A stretch of 64,000 nucleotides of DNA from the NCBI RefSeq assembly GCF_003946305.1, contig NZ_RHNS01000001.1, positions 124,001 through 188,000 on the forward strand. The letters are read 5' to 3'. This stretch comes from Lacticaseibacillus porcinae (GTDB lineage Bacteria > Bacillota > Bacilli > Lactobacillales > Lactobacillaceae). Below, one piece after another: positions 26,742 to 34,555 of the stretch. Position 1 is the first letter of the stretch, and each line of letters opens with the position of its first letter. The position numbers were made by a program, and so were the translations under genes. Below the pieces are notes generated by a model that saw only the letters and a program-made list of their open reading frames with translations, did no database searches and was not told where the DNA came from.

Positions 26742-29700
26742 TCATTTTTCTTGCAACACAACGTTGGCTGAACCCAGCTGTTTTTGCAGTTCTTGCAGCA
26801 ATTGCGAGTCCCCGTTCACCCAGAATTTTTCGGCTAATTGGGTCACTTGGCGGTGTGGTTGTTGCACCAAAATCACCGGAATGCGGCCATGAGCGCCGCT
26901 TAATGTTTTCAGCAAATTTCTTTGATCACTGAAATTTTCAGGCAATTGTAAGAATAACTTGGCTTTCGGCAATTGCGAAAGCGCATCATCCCCGAGTTGC
27001 ACGGTATCCGCTAAAACTTGCAGGCCATCACGAGATTCGATTTTCCCAGATACCACGATCACTTGACCGGCACTGAGTTCTGGCAAGCGTTGAAAAACCT
27101 GGGGGAAAACCGTGACGCTGGTGCTCCCAGTGCCATCTTGCCCGTCAATAAACGCCATGGCCTGACCTTTTTTAGTGCGGATCGACTTAATGCGCCGCAC
27201 CACTAGCACTGTAGTCACGCGACTGTTGACTTCAAAGTCCGCCACTGCGGTCAGTGATTGAAACGTCTTTAAGGCTTTGACATAACGATCGACAGGATGA
27301 CCAGATAAATACACCCCAAGCACCGCTGCTTCTTGATCAAGGCGTTCGACTGGTGAGAAATCTGGAACATCGACGGCTTTAGGTGCCAACACTGCAAACA
27401 ATTCCATATTATTCCCAGATAAGGCGATGCTTTGAATCAATTCATCAAGGTTGGCCAAGGTCTTGGCGCGGTTGTGGTCGAAACTATCAAACGCCCCAGC
27501 ATAAACTAACGGCGCAAACGTTTCTTTCTTCAACCATTTCGCATCCAGGCGCGATAAACAATCACGCAGATCTTTGAACGGCCCATTTTTGCGCGCAGTG
27601 AGGATGGCTTCGACAAAATCGCGACGGACGCCTTTGATCGTGCTGAGGCCAAAGCGAATCCCTTGTTGTTGCAACGTGAAATAGCGGGCACTTTGATTGA
27701 TGTCTGGGCCATACAGTGGCACTTGGCGATCTTTGAGCTCTTGGACATAGATCCGCAATTTCTCCGTATTGCTCAAGCTAGTATTCATCAACGCCGCAAA
27801 AAATGCGGTCGGAAAGTGACACTTCAAATACGCTAACCAAAAGGCGATCATCGAATACGCCACCGCGTGACTGCGGTTGAAGCCATAATTGGCAAACCGA
27901 TCGATATAGTCATACACCGTTTCTGCCACTTCTACCGAATACCCTTTGGCTTGGGCCCCAGCTAAGAAACGTGCCCGTTCTTCTTTTAGCACCGCTTGTT
28001 TTTTCTTACTCATTGCCCGCCGCAGCAAGTCGGCTTCACCTAAGCTAAAGCCACCCATGGCATTGGCCACTTGCATGACTTGTTCTTGGTAAACCAAGAT
28101 CCCATAAGTGGGCTTTAAGATCGGCTCTAGCGCAGGCGCTGCATACGTAATCGGCTCAGTACCTTGTTTTCTGGCGATAAAGTGATCGATGTTTTCCATT
28201 GGACCGGGACGATACAAAGCGTTGGTGGCCACCACATCTTCAAAGCTAGTGGGCTTGAGGTTGCGCAAGACGCGCCGAATGCCACTAGATTCAAATTGGA
28301 AAACGCCATTAGTATCGCCGCGGGCAAATAATTGCAAAGTTTGTTCATCATCTAAAGCAATGGTCTTGGGATCAAAAGGTTTGCCAGTGAGTTTCTCCAC
28401 CCAAAAACTAGCCGTCGCTAAAATGCTTAAATTCCGCAGCCCTAAGAAGTCCATTTTCAACAAGCCAAGCGCTTCAACATCCCCCATCGGCACTTGCGTT
28501 TGGGCAATGCCGTCGCCACCAGTTTGCAACGCAACGGTATCAGTCAATGGCTCTTGCGCAAGCACGATCCCAGCAGCATGCGTGGAGTCGTGGCGCGGTA
28601 AGCCTTCTAAGGCAACCGCTGTAGCAAATAATTGTTGATTTTGATCAGAGTCTGACACTAAGTTCCGCAACGGTTGTGATTGATCGTAGGCAGTTTTTAA
28701 ATCGATGTGGAAAACACTTGGAATCGCAGCACTCCATTTGTTGCTTTCAAATTGACTGAGGCCAAAGACTCTGGCGACGTCGCGCAACGCTTGCTTCGCC
28801 CCAAACGTCCCGAAAGTAATGATCTGCGCCATGTGGTCATCGCCATAACGTTGATGCACATATTCGATCAATTCTTGGCGGCGGTTATCAGGAATATCCA
28901 AATCGATATCTGGCATTTGCGCTCGGGCGGGATTTAGGAAACGTTCAAATAACAAATGATATTTGATCGGATCGACTTCAGTGATCGCCAGCGCCCAAGC
29001 AACTAACGCACCAGCCGCAGATCCTCGTCCTGGTCCAGTCATAATGTTGACTTGATGGGCGTGATTCATCACATCCCATACCACCAAGAAATAATCAGCA
29101 AATCCCATTTCGGTGATCACGCCAAGTTCATAGTCTAAACGCTTGGTGTAATCATTGGGCACCGCTTGTTGACCAAAGCGTGATTGTAAGCCTTTGGTGG
29201 CCAGTTGTTTTAAGTATGTTGGAGCATCTAGTCCATTTGGCGTATCAAAATGCGGCAACTGTGGTTGTTTGAATTGAATGGTGACATCCGCTTGAGCGGC
29301 GATTTTTTCCGTTTGTTGAACTGCCGCTTCTAAGCCGGCATCGATAAAAGGTTGCGCCGCAGTGTCAGGTGGCATCAACCACTGTGTCCCTGGATCCATT
29401 AAAGTGGGATCGCGTAAATTTAATGGTGTACCGGCACCGATGGCTTGTAAGACTTTTTGATTAAAGGCATCATTAGGTTCGATGTAATTGACATCGCCAA
29501 GGGCAACAATCGGTAATTGCCGAGCTTTGGCAAACGCAGGCAACTCCGAGGTCAACTCTTGGACCCGCAACCCTATATTCAGTTGGGCTGGTGACTTCGC
29601 TTGAAGAGCGCCAAGCAAGTCGTCACCACTTCCCCACACATCCCGAAAGCCTGGTGTCAACAAATAAGCCCCAGAAACGATCACCGCTAATCCACTGAAT

Positions 29701-30023
29701 TCAGGTAATGTGGCTAATTTCACTGGGTCGCTGGCGAGTTTAATGTAGGAGCTGATTTTCAATAATTGATGATACCCCACGTCGGTTTGGGCGATCACCA
29801 CCAGTTCAGCGTCAGCAATTTGAATGGTCAAACCGATTAATGGTTTGATCCCAGCGGCTTTGGCTTGGCGATAAAAGTCGACGCTACCATATAACACATT
29901 GACGTCAGTTAACGCCAAAGCTTGATAACCACGGGCTTTAGCTGTATCGACTAACGCCTTGATGGTGATGGGACTTTGCAAAAGCGAAAAGCTACTTTTG
30001 ACTTGCAGTTGTGTGAATGACAT
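26742..30023 (-). CDS. dnaE: DNA polymerase III alpha subunit, DnaE type
   Basis: The product is 1093 aa from the ATG at 30023 with GAGGTG; the frame runs 34 codons further up without a good start. It is the second replicative polymerase of Firmicutes (with PolC), extending primers, chiefly on the lagging strand. Active-site Asp pairs lie in PDIDLDIPDNRR (~385), with GRGSAAGALVAW nearby. PHP domain (~1-210) has lost metal ligands: the usual HxH reads VKSSFS and LTDHG reads LTDVN. A C-terminal OB fold spans ~950-1060 (TTVLVVRRIKS). It is followed by pfkA. Confidence 0.96.
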   Translation of the reverse strand: MSFTQLQVKSSFSLLQSPITIKALVDTAKARGYQALALTDVNVLYGSVDFYRQAKAAGIKPLIGLTIQIADAELVVIAQTDVGYHQLLKISSYIKLASDPVKLATLPEFSGLAVIVSGAYLLTPGFRDVWGSGDDLLGALQAKSPAQLNIGLRVQELTSELPAFAKARQLPIVALGDVNYIEPNDAFNQKVLQAIGAGTPLNLRDPTLMDPGTQWLMPPDTAAQPFIDAGLEAAVQQTEKIAAQADVTIQFKQPQLPHFDTPNGLDAPTYLKQLATKGLQSRFGQQAVPNDYTKRLDYELGVITEMGFADYFLVVWDVMNHAHQVNIMTGPGRGSAAGALVAWALAITEVDPIKYHLLFERFLNPARAQMPDIDLDIPDNRRQELIEYVHQRYGDDHMAQIITFGTFGAKQALRDVARVFGLSQFESNKWSAAIPSVFHIDLKTAYDQSQPLRNLVSDSDQNQQLFATAVALEGLPRHDSTHAAGIVLAQEPLTDTVALQTGGDGIAQTQVPMGDVEALGLLKMDFLGLRNLSILATASFWVEKLTGKPFDPKTIALDDEQTLQLFARGDTNGVFQFESSGIRRVLRNLKPTSFEDVVATNALYRPGPMENIDHFIARKQGTEPITYAAPALEPILKPTYGILVYQEQVMQVANAMGGFSLGEADLLRRAMSKKKQAVLKEERARFLAGAQAKGYSVEVAETVYDYIDRFANYGFNRSHAVAYSMIAFWLAYLKCHFPTAFFAALMNTSLSNTEKLRIYVQELKDRQVPLYGPDINQSARYFTLQQQGIRFGLSTIKGVRRDFVEAILTARKNGPFKDLRDCLSRLDAKWLKKETFAPLVYAGAFDSFDHNRAKTLANLDELIQSIALSGNNMELFAVLAPKAVDVPDFSPVERLDQEAAVLGVYLSGHPVDRYVKALKTFQSLTAVADFEVNSRVTTVLVVRRIKSIRTKKGQAMAFIDGQDGTGSTSVTVFPQVFQRLPELSAGQVIVVSGKIESRDGLQVLADTVQLGDDALSQLPKAKLFLQLPENFSDQRNLLKTLSGAHGRIPVILVQQPHRQVTQLAEKFWVNGDSQLLQELQKQLGSANVVLQEK

Positions 30024-30058
30024 CTTTTCACCTCTAGAGACATTGTACCTGATTCTGC

Positions 30059-30086
30059 TTGCAAAATCTTGAACCGGTGTTAAGAT
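30059..30086 (+). promoter_or_regulatory. Promoter of the DUF2929 gene
   Basis: -35 TTGCAA (30059-30064), 16-bp spacer, -10 TAAGAT (30081-30086) with an extended TGT. The gene starts 24 bp downstream. The divergent dnaE start is 87 bp away. Confidence 0.7.
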
Positions 30087-30109
30087 TGAGAAATGAAAAG
30101 AGGGATCAT

Positions 30110-30301
30110 ATGCGCTATCTTGCAACTATTTTTTGGGGAGCAATCCTCGGCCAAGTCGTTGGCTTTTTGATCGGTGCGTTAAACTCCGCCCCATACGATC
30201 CAAAGACTAGCCTGATCATCAGCGTGATCTTTGCCATTATCCTTTGTGTGTTACCACCAATCATGAAGGCAAATGACCCAACTGCTAAAAGTGAACATTA
30301 A
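30110..30301 (+). CDS. DUF2929 family small membrane protein (YjzD-like)
   Basis: The product is 63 aa from the ATG at 30110 with AGAGGG upstream; an in-frame extension to 30059 would overlap the promoter. Two transmembrane helices (~residues 4-22 and 31-50) enclose a short loop, NSAPYDPKTS. The family is small, found in Firmicutes and next to dnaE in lactobacilli. Function unknown. It is closed by a strong terminator. Confidence 0.85.
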   Translation: MRYLATIFWGAILGQVVGFLIGALNSAPYDPKTSLIISVIFAIILCVLPPIMKANDPTAKSEH

Positions 30302-30332
30302 AAAATAACCGCCAGCTGGCGGTTATTTTTTT
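30301..30332 (+). terminator. Intrinsic terminator of the DUF2929 gene
   Basis: A perfect palindrome, AAAATAACCGCCAG and its complement with no unpaired loop bases besides its centre, then T-run to 30332. Probably active on both strands. Confidence 0.88.
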
Positions 30333-30344
30333 GCGCTTCAAAAC

Positions 30345-30375
30345 AAAAACACTCAGCCTTGTCAGACTGAGCGTT
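30345..30375 (-). terminator. Intrinsic terminator of the lipoprotein gene
   Basis: On the minus strand a 9-bp stem AACGCTCAG/CTGAGTGTT (one G-U), 10-nt loop and TTTTTG tail. Confidence 0.75.
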
Positions 30376-30385
30376 CCTCAATGAA

Positions 30386-31228
30386 CTATTTGGTGATGTA
30401 GATATACAAATCACTGGTGGATAAGCCGATATTGAACTTCACACCGTTGCTAGTGATCGTGTCGATGGTCGTCGACCCGCTACCAGCATCTTTAATGGCT
30501 TTGGTGAAGGCTTTGCCGACTTTTTTAGCATCAGCACCAGTGGCGTTAGCAATCAGGCCAAATTGGGTGCCAAAGTCAGTTTTTGCTTTTTTGTTCTTCA
30601 ACGCTTTGACCGACACGACATCAGTGATGGCGATCAATTGCCCGTTTTGGACATTCATCCGCAACTTGCCACCATTGGTCGACAACACTTGCTTCAACCC
30701 ATCAACGCTAGTCGGCAATTGACTGGATTTCGTCGCTTGTTGCGCTTTGGCCATGGCTGCTTGCAAGGCTTGTTGTTGCTTGGCATAAGCGACTTTTTGC
30801 GCTGGGGTCATTGCCGCCACAGCACTGGCACCACTTTTTTGGGCAGCGGCTAATTGCGTTTGCACATCTTTAGGTAAGGCCATGGCGACAATGGCTTGAT
30901 TATACTTTGTTGAAATCGTCTTGTAGTCGCCGATCGCCTTGGCGGCTTTGACAGTGACCGTCTTTTTTTGACCGTCAGCACTGAGTTTCACGGTTTGTTT
31001 TTGGTGGCTCATTGGCACCGTCACCACATAAGAGCCGGAGTTCACTTTGCTGGTGCCGTTGCCAGTCGGTGCTTGATATTTCACCGTTTTGCTACTGGCT
31101 TCGCCTTTGATCACAGCGACCATGCCAGTCGCTTTGTAAGTGGTTTTGGAAGTGGTCAGTTGCTTGCCGCAAGCACTTAAACCAAGCAATGCGGACATCG
31201 CAATGGCCAAAAATGCGATTTTTTTCAT
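30386..31228 (-). CDS. Secreted lipoprotein of unknown function
   Basis: The product is 280 aa. An N-terminal signal peptide ends in the lipobox LSAC (Cys 20), so the mature protein should be lipid-anchored outside the membrane. It continues as a Lys/Thr/Val-rich beta region (~25-95), an Ala/Gln-rich helical middle (~110-165: QQQALQAAMAKAQQ) and a mixed C-terminal domain (~175-280) with many Ala-Gly-Asp turns. I recognise no family. It is a single-gene unit next to the 5'-nucleotidase-like enzyme, with no evident link. Confidence 0.8.
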   Translation of the reverse strand: MKKIAFLAIAMSALLGLSACGKQLTTSKTTYKATGMVAVIKGEASSKTVKYQAPTGNGTSKVNSGSYVVTVPMSHQKQTVKLSADGQKKTVTVKAAKAIGDYKTISTKYNQAIVAMALPKDVQTQLAAAQKSGASAVAAMTPAQKVAYAKQQQALQAAMAKAQQATKSSQLPTSVDGLKQVLSTNGGKLRMNVQNGQLIAITDVVSVKALKNKKAKTDFGTQFGLIANATGADAKKVGKAFTKAIKDAGSGSTTIDTITSNGVKFNIGLSTSDLYIYITK

Positions 31229-31310
31229 GTGTAAACACCTTTCATCTCGTCAATCTGAATTCCACCTTACACTTGTCAATGAAAGTTTTCAATTCAAATG
31301 TGACTAGGTG

Positions 31311-32855
31311 TCACATTTTGGTGACCACCTGAAAATTATTGTCCACGGTGGCATCGATTTGCGGATGTGCGCGTAAATAATCAGCGATCAGCTCAGTCAT
31401 ATCTTTTTGATTTTCGCGGATCACTTTACTTTGACCAAACATCGCAAAATTCCCCCCGCCACCAGCACGGTATTGGTTGGCCACTACTTCATACTCGGCG
31501 TCAGGAGTAACTGGTTGCCCATGATAAGTTAAATTCACCACCCGCTGGCCGACTGGACGGCTGATGTCTAAGACATAATCGATGCCTTGGTACATGTCGT
31601 AATTATAATGTTGCGGCTTGGGGTGGATAAATCGCGGAGTGACTTTCAACTTCCCGGCATCATCTAACGAGAAATATTCCGCATTTTGTTCTAACGCAGC
31701 TTTCAAATCTGCACCAGATAATTTCAACACCGCTAACGTATTGGGATAAACATAATTAGTCACCACATCGCGCATGGTGATCGTTTGATTGAAGCCGCGG
31801 CCATCGTTAGTGAACAATGCCGTCCCGGAAATATCGGCACCAGTGGCAGCCATTTGCACTTTGTTGATAAATTCGATGTACGCCGACTCGTGAATGCGGG
31901 CCTGCCAAGCAGAATGTAGCGACATATCGCCGTTGACATGGCCAAGTGGTGAATCTAACCAATCTTCAACTGCCGCATTCGTGGTTGCAACTGCCGCTTC
32001 CACTGACGAGTCAGGCATAGCCTGCGCAGTTTTTAACAGTTGGGCATCACCTTTGACCACTTGCCAACCAGCTGCAGTCGCTTCTAGCGTCAACGTAATT
32101 TGCCCGACATTGGCGCCGCGATAGCCTGGTTGTGTGACTGGCACGCCATTGACAACACCAGCAAGTTCACGATGTTGATGGCCAGTGACTAAGGCGTCGA
32201 CCCCTGGGATCTGTGTCAATTGATAACCGACATTTTCACCAGTGATTTTTTCAGTGGGTTTCCCTGTTTCCAAATCACGTTCGAACCCACCGTGATAAGT
32301 AATTACGACCACGTCCGCCAATTCATGAAGTTTTGGGACCCAAGTTTTGGCCACATCGACAGCATTGGCAAATTCAAGGCCTTCAATGTTCGTCGGCGTT
32401 TCCCAATGTGGAATATAGCTGGTGGTCAGCCCCAGTACGGCGACTCTCACCCCAGCTTTCTCAAAGACTTGATAAGCGCGACCAAAAGCAGGCTTGCCAT
32501 CGCGTAAAATGTTCGCACACAGAATTGGATAATTCAGTTGCGCGATCGCCTTGCTTAAGTATTTGGCGCCATAGTTAAATTCATGGTTTCCTAACACCCC
32601 AGCATCATAACCAACGGCATTATACGCATCGGTCAACTTGCTAACATCATTGGCAATACGCGCGGCATAATAGGCAAGTGGTGACCCTTGCAACCAATCC
32701 CCGTTGTCGATAGTCAAAGTCGCGGCGTCTTGATGTTGCGCCAACACCGTTGCGGCACGAGTCAACCCAAAAGGCAACGCTTGATCACGTTTCGCATAGT
32801 TGGTTGGTAACACAAACCCATGGGTATCGCTCGTCGATAAAATTGTCAGTTGCAT
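31311..32855 (-). CDS. Cytoplasmic metallophosphoesterase, 5'-nucleotidase / 2',3'-cyclic phosphodiesterase family
   Basis: The product is 514 aa from the ATG at 32855 (GAAGGG upstream). The frame extends far upstream but over the DUF1836 gene. Metallophosphoesterase motifs: STSDTHG (~9), DNGDWLQG (~44), LGNHEFNYG (~87), TYHGG (~170) and GHQHREL (~208), then a 5'-nucleotidase C-terminal domain (~300-514: TNDGRGFNQT, YRAGGGGNF). No signal peptide or anchor, so unlike CpdB/YfkN it should act inside the cell. It starts one base after the DUF1836 stop, a coupled pair. Confidence 0.9.
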   Translation of the reverse strand: MQLTILSTSDTHGFVLPTNYAKRDQALPFGLTRAATVLAQHQDAATLTIDNGDWLQGSPLAYYAARIANDVSKLTDAYNAVGYDAGVLGNHEFNYGAKYLSKAIAQLNYPILCANILRDGKPAFGRAYQVFEKAGVRVAVLGLTTSYIPHWETPTNIEGLEFANAVDVAKTWVPKLHELADVVVITYHGGFERDLETGKPTEKITGENVGYQLTQIPGVDALVTGHQHRELAGVVNGVPVTQPGYRGANVGQITLTLEATAAGWQVVKGDAQLLKTAQAMPDSSVEAAVATTNAAVEDWLDSPLGHVNGDMSLHSAWQARIHESAYIEFINKVQMAATGADISGTALFTNDGRGFNQTITMRDVVTNYVYPNTLAVLKLSGADLKAALEQNAEYFSLDDAGKLKVTPRFIHPKPQHYNYDMYQGIDYVLDISRPVGQRVVNLTYHGQPVTPDAEYEVVANQYRAGGGGNFAMFGQSKVIRENQKDMTELIADYLRAHPQIDATVDNNFQVVTKM

Positions 32856-32856
32856 A

Positions 32857-33405
32857 TTAACCCTTCTTTTTTGAAGTGGGTGCAGGGGCAACGGCATTGG
32901 CCATCGACTCCACCAATAGTTTTTCCAGTACGGCATTGATCGATAAGCTGACCATCGCCGATTGAATGTTCGTGGTGTCTTGTTTGTTGACTTGATTGAT
33001 GGTGACTTCACCAGTGAAATCAGAGTTGGCTTGTTGCACCGCGGCAATAAATGCCAAAATAAACGCATCAAACGCTTGCGCCGGTTGGCGATCTACCAAT
33101 TGATAATTGATGCCACTGGCAATGGTGTCCAAGGAAAATACTGGCTTCAACATCGCGATCACTAAAATGTTAGCAAGCTGGGCACGTTGATATTTCTTTT
33201 TTAATGGGGCTTTGATGACCCCTTTTTTGACATAGTTGTTGACCATCGTTGCTGTCAAGGCGTCCAGGCCTAATGGCACGATAGCATCGTTGACGAATTG
33301 CACCACTTGATCCATATACAGATCAAATTGCGGCAGATCCGACCAACGCGGTAAACGGGCTTGTTGTAGTTTCGCTAAATAAGTTTGAAATTGCGGTTCA
33401 GACAT
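32857..33405 (-). CDS. DUF1836 family protein (putative DNA-binding)
   Basis: The product is 182 aa from the ATG at 33405 (GGAGGG upstream), although the frame opens at 33486. It is of the DUF1836 type: residues ~45-110 (PLGLDALTATMVNNYVKKG and the KKKYQRAQLANILVIAMLKPVFSL segment) look like a MerR-type winged helix. Members are thought to be transcriptional regulators, with no known ligand. A long Ala-rich helical tail (~115-175) may multimerise. It is co-transcribed with the nucleotidase-like gene, and lies downstream of the candidate RNA. Confidence 0.75.
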   Translation of the reverse strand: MSEPQFQTYLAKLQQARLPRWSDLPQFDLYMDQVVQFVNDAIVPLGLDALTATMVNNYVKKGVIKAPLKKKYQRAQLANILVIAMLKPVFSLDTIASGINYQLVDRQPAQAFDAFILAFIAAVQQANSDFTGEVTINQVNKQDTTNIQSAMVSLSINAVLEKLLVESMANAVAPAPTSKKKG

Positions 33406-33474
33406 ATGATCACCCTCCGCATTGAGTATACCATGACAGCTAGTGTTTGAAACTACTTGTCTCATGAAACTCTG

Positions 33475-33519
33475 CCAAAAACACACAAAGGCCGCGAAGC
33501 TAGGTTCAGTTTCGTGGCC
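33475..33519 (-). terminator. Probable terminator of the candidate RNA
   Basis: On the minus strand GGCCACGAA pairs with TTCGCGGCC (one mismatch; 33519-33511 with 33498-33490), followed by TTTGTGTGTTTTT. Confidence 0.65.
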
Positions 33520-33888
33520 TTCTGGCTTTAACGCCGATTCAATTACGTTTTAGCAGTTCAGCAATATCAAGTGCGTATCTGCGTCGCCTTGGCTTATTGG
33601 ACCTCGACCACGTTCGGGACTAATCAGCAATGCATTGGCCTTTCGTCACACAGGCGTCACTTTCTTCCTATGTCGCCATAGGGAACTCGACCCGGTGTCA
33701 CTGGTTTGAACCCCACTGGGGCCCTTCAGTACCGGTACTCTGATACGAGAGATCCAACGTTGCACAACAACCAAACGTAAAAGTCGCTGTGGCGCTGCGG
33801 GTCTGTCTCATTCGGTTTGCGGGGCACTTCCCCCCGTTGCAAAGTAATACTGGTAGCCGGCGCTAGGCTACCCCTTTCTCCTCGGTCC
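33476..33888 (-). ncRNA. Candidate structured non-coding RNA (~410 nt)
   Basis: About 795 bp separate the DUF1836 start from the rpmF stop. In the middle lies a stretch with no credible ORF but strong RNA-like structure. In RNA sense: a 7-bp GGTAGCC/GGCTACC hairpin (33872-33852), TTTGC/GCAAA with GGGG/CCCC (33843-33816), CCCC-AGT-GGGG (33721-33711), CCTATG-GCGA-CATAGG with a GNRA loop (33682-33667), and GCCT/AGGC (33655-33638). The 5' end GGACC (33888-33884) can pair with GGTCC (33603-33599), closing a ~290-nt domain. A GGCC/GGCC-type hairpin at 33519-33490 with a T-rich tail ends it. It has its own promoter. No GAGGAAAGTCC (RNase P), tag ORF (tmRNA) or 6S-like rod. Identity unknown. Confidence 0.65.
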
Positions 33889-33894
33889 AATGAT

Positions 33895-33923
33895 AGATTA
33901 GCATGGCAACAATTTAATTGCAA
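33895..33923 (-). promoter_or_regulatory. Promoter of the candidate RNA
   Basis: On the minus strand: -35 TTGCAA (33923-33918), 17-bp spacer, -10 TAATCT (33900-33895) with an extended TGC. Predicted start at about 33888, the GGACC end. Confidence 0.7.
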
Positions 33924-33938
33924 GCGATTGCATCTTCT

Positions 33939-33980
33939 TGTTACGTAACAGAATTGTAGGCGTTTTTCTGTTACGTAACA
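33939..33980. promoter_or_regulatory. Twin 12-bp palindromic operators
   Basis: TGTTACGTAACA occurs at 33939-33950 and again at 33969-33980: identical, each a perfect palindrome, 30 bp apart (about three turns). Relative to the predicted RNA start they centre at about -56 and -86, upstream of -35, a place that fits an activator or cooperative regulator. The factor is not identified. Confidence 0.75.
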
Positions 33981-34043
33981 AGGGTTAAAATTTTTGTTTG
34001 AAGATTTGTGATCAGGTATCGTCGTGCTTTGAAAAACAGCGTC

Positions 34044-34158
34044 GCGTGATTCAAAACAACGCCCCTGCAGTTAGCTACGCATGAACCTTAAAGCCAAAAA
34101 CCAGGCTTTAAGGTTCATGCTAGGCTACCCTCGGGGCTAAAAGCGTTTTGAATCACGC
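34044..34158. repeat. Nested palindrome (family III)
   Basis: A perfect outer 14-bp stem GCGTGATTCAAAAC/GTTTTGAATCACGC (34044-34057, 34145-34158), a middle GCCCC/GGGGC pair (34061-34065, 34133-34137) and a perfect inner 17-bp stem (34079-34095 with 34104-34120, 8-nt loop). It lies between the rpmF terminator and the twin operators. No ORF. The layout recalls family I, but it is a single hairpin. Confidence 0.8.
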
Positions 34159-34165
34159 TGGGCAC

Positions 34166-34196
34166 AAAAAAATACCAACCGCTTGGCTGGTATTTT
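34166..34196 (-). terminator. Intrinsic terminator of rpmF
   Basis: On the minus strand AAATACCAGCC pairs with GGTTGGTATTT (one G-U), loop AAGC, then a U-run to 34166. Confidence 0.85.
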
Positions 34197-34199
34197 TGA

Positions 34200-34385
34200 T
34201 TAAGCGTTCGCGTTGTCGCTTTTAACCACTTGGGCACCTTTGTAGTAACCCTTTGGAGATACGTGGTGAGAAACGCGATATTCGCCGGTCGTGGCATCAA
34301 ATTGTAAGTTAGGAACGTTCAACTTGATGTGGCCGCGGCGCATACGCTTTTTAGTCTTAGATGTTCTGCGTGCTGGAACTGCCAT
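34200..34385 (-). CDS. rpmF: 50S ribosomal protein L32
   Basis: The product is 61 aa. The N-terminal [19 protein letters not shown] is the family signature, and the rest fits L32 without the zinc-binding Cys pairs seen in some bacteria, as expected for a Cys-minus type. It has its own promoter and terminator. It is in its own unit, unlike E. coli rpmF with fab genes. Confidence 0.97.
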   Translation of the reverse strand: MAVPARRTSKTKKRMRRGHIKLNVPNLQFDATTGEYRVSHHVSPKGYYKGAQVVKSDNANA

Positions 34386-34419
34386 GGCGGAAAACCCCTT
34401 TGTATTAGATTTCTTTTCT

Positions 34420-34447
34420 ACTATACCGGACTAGCCGAAATTTGCAA
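34420..34447 (-). promoter_or_regulatory. Promoter of rpmF
   Basis: On the minus strand: -35 TTGCAA (34447-34442), 16-bp spacer, -10 TATAGT (34425-34420), about 35 bp from the start codon. Confidence 0.7.
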
Positions 34448-34512
34448 GACAAAATTCAGCTTCCGATGCATTGGATAGTATGAGACTATCACAGCAACAT
34501 TTATCTTACTAG

Positions 34513-34550
34513 AAAATGGCCGTCAAGGCAAGACCTTAACAGCACATTTT
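34513..34550 (-). terminator. Possible terminator after clpB
   Basis: A ~15-bp stem with a bulge (AAAATG...AAGG with CCTT...CATTTT) directly after the clpB stop. There is no U-run after it except inside the stem, so function is uncertain. Confidence 0.45.
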
Positions 34551-34555
34551 CAACA

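Noticed and set aside
31760-33071. Long N-terminal extension of the nucleotidase-like protein to 33071
   Set aside because: The extension overlaps the DUF1836 gene, lacks a ribosome binding site and is Trp/Arg-rich; the ATG at 32855 has a good site and family-like start.
33476-33888. RNase P RNA, tmRNA, 6S RNA or SRP RNA
   Set aside because: No GAGGAAAGTCC core, no tag-peptide frame or tRNA-like ends, no single long bulged rod, and too long for SRP RNA. A short likeness to the RNase P GCCACAG-GAC segment was judged chance.
33726-33923. 65-codon minus-strand frame in the candidate RNA
   Set aside because: Would start in the promoter; no ribosome binding site; composition Arg/Cys/Ser-rich without features.
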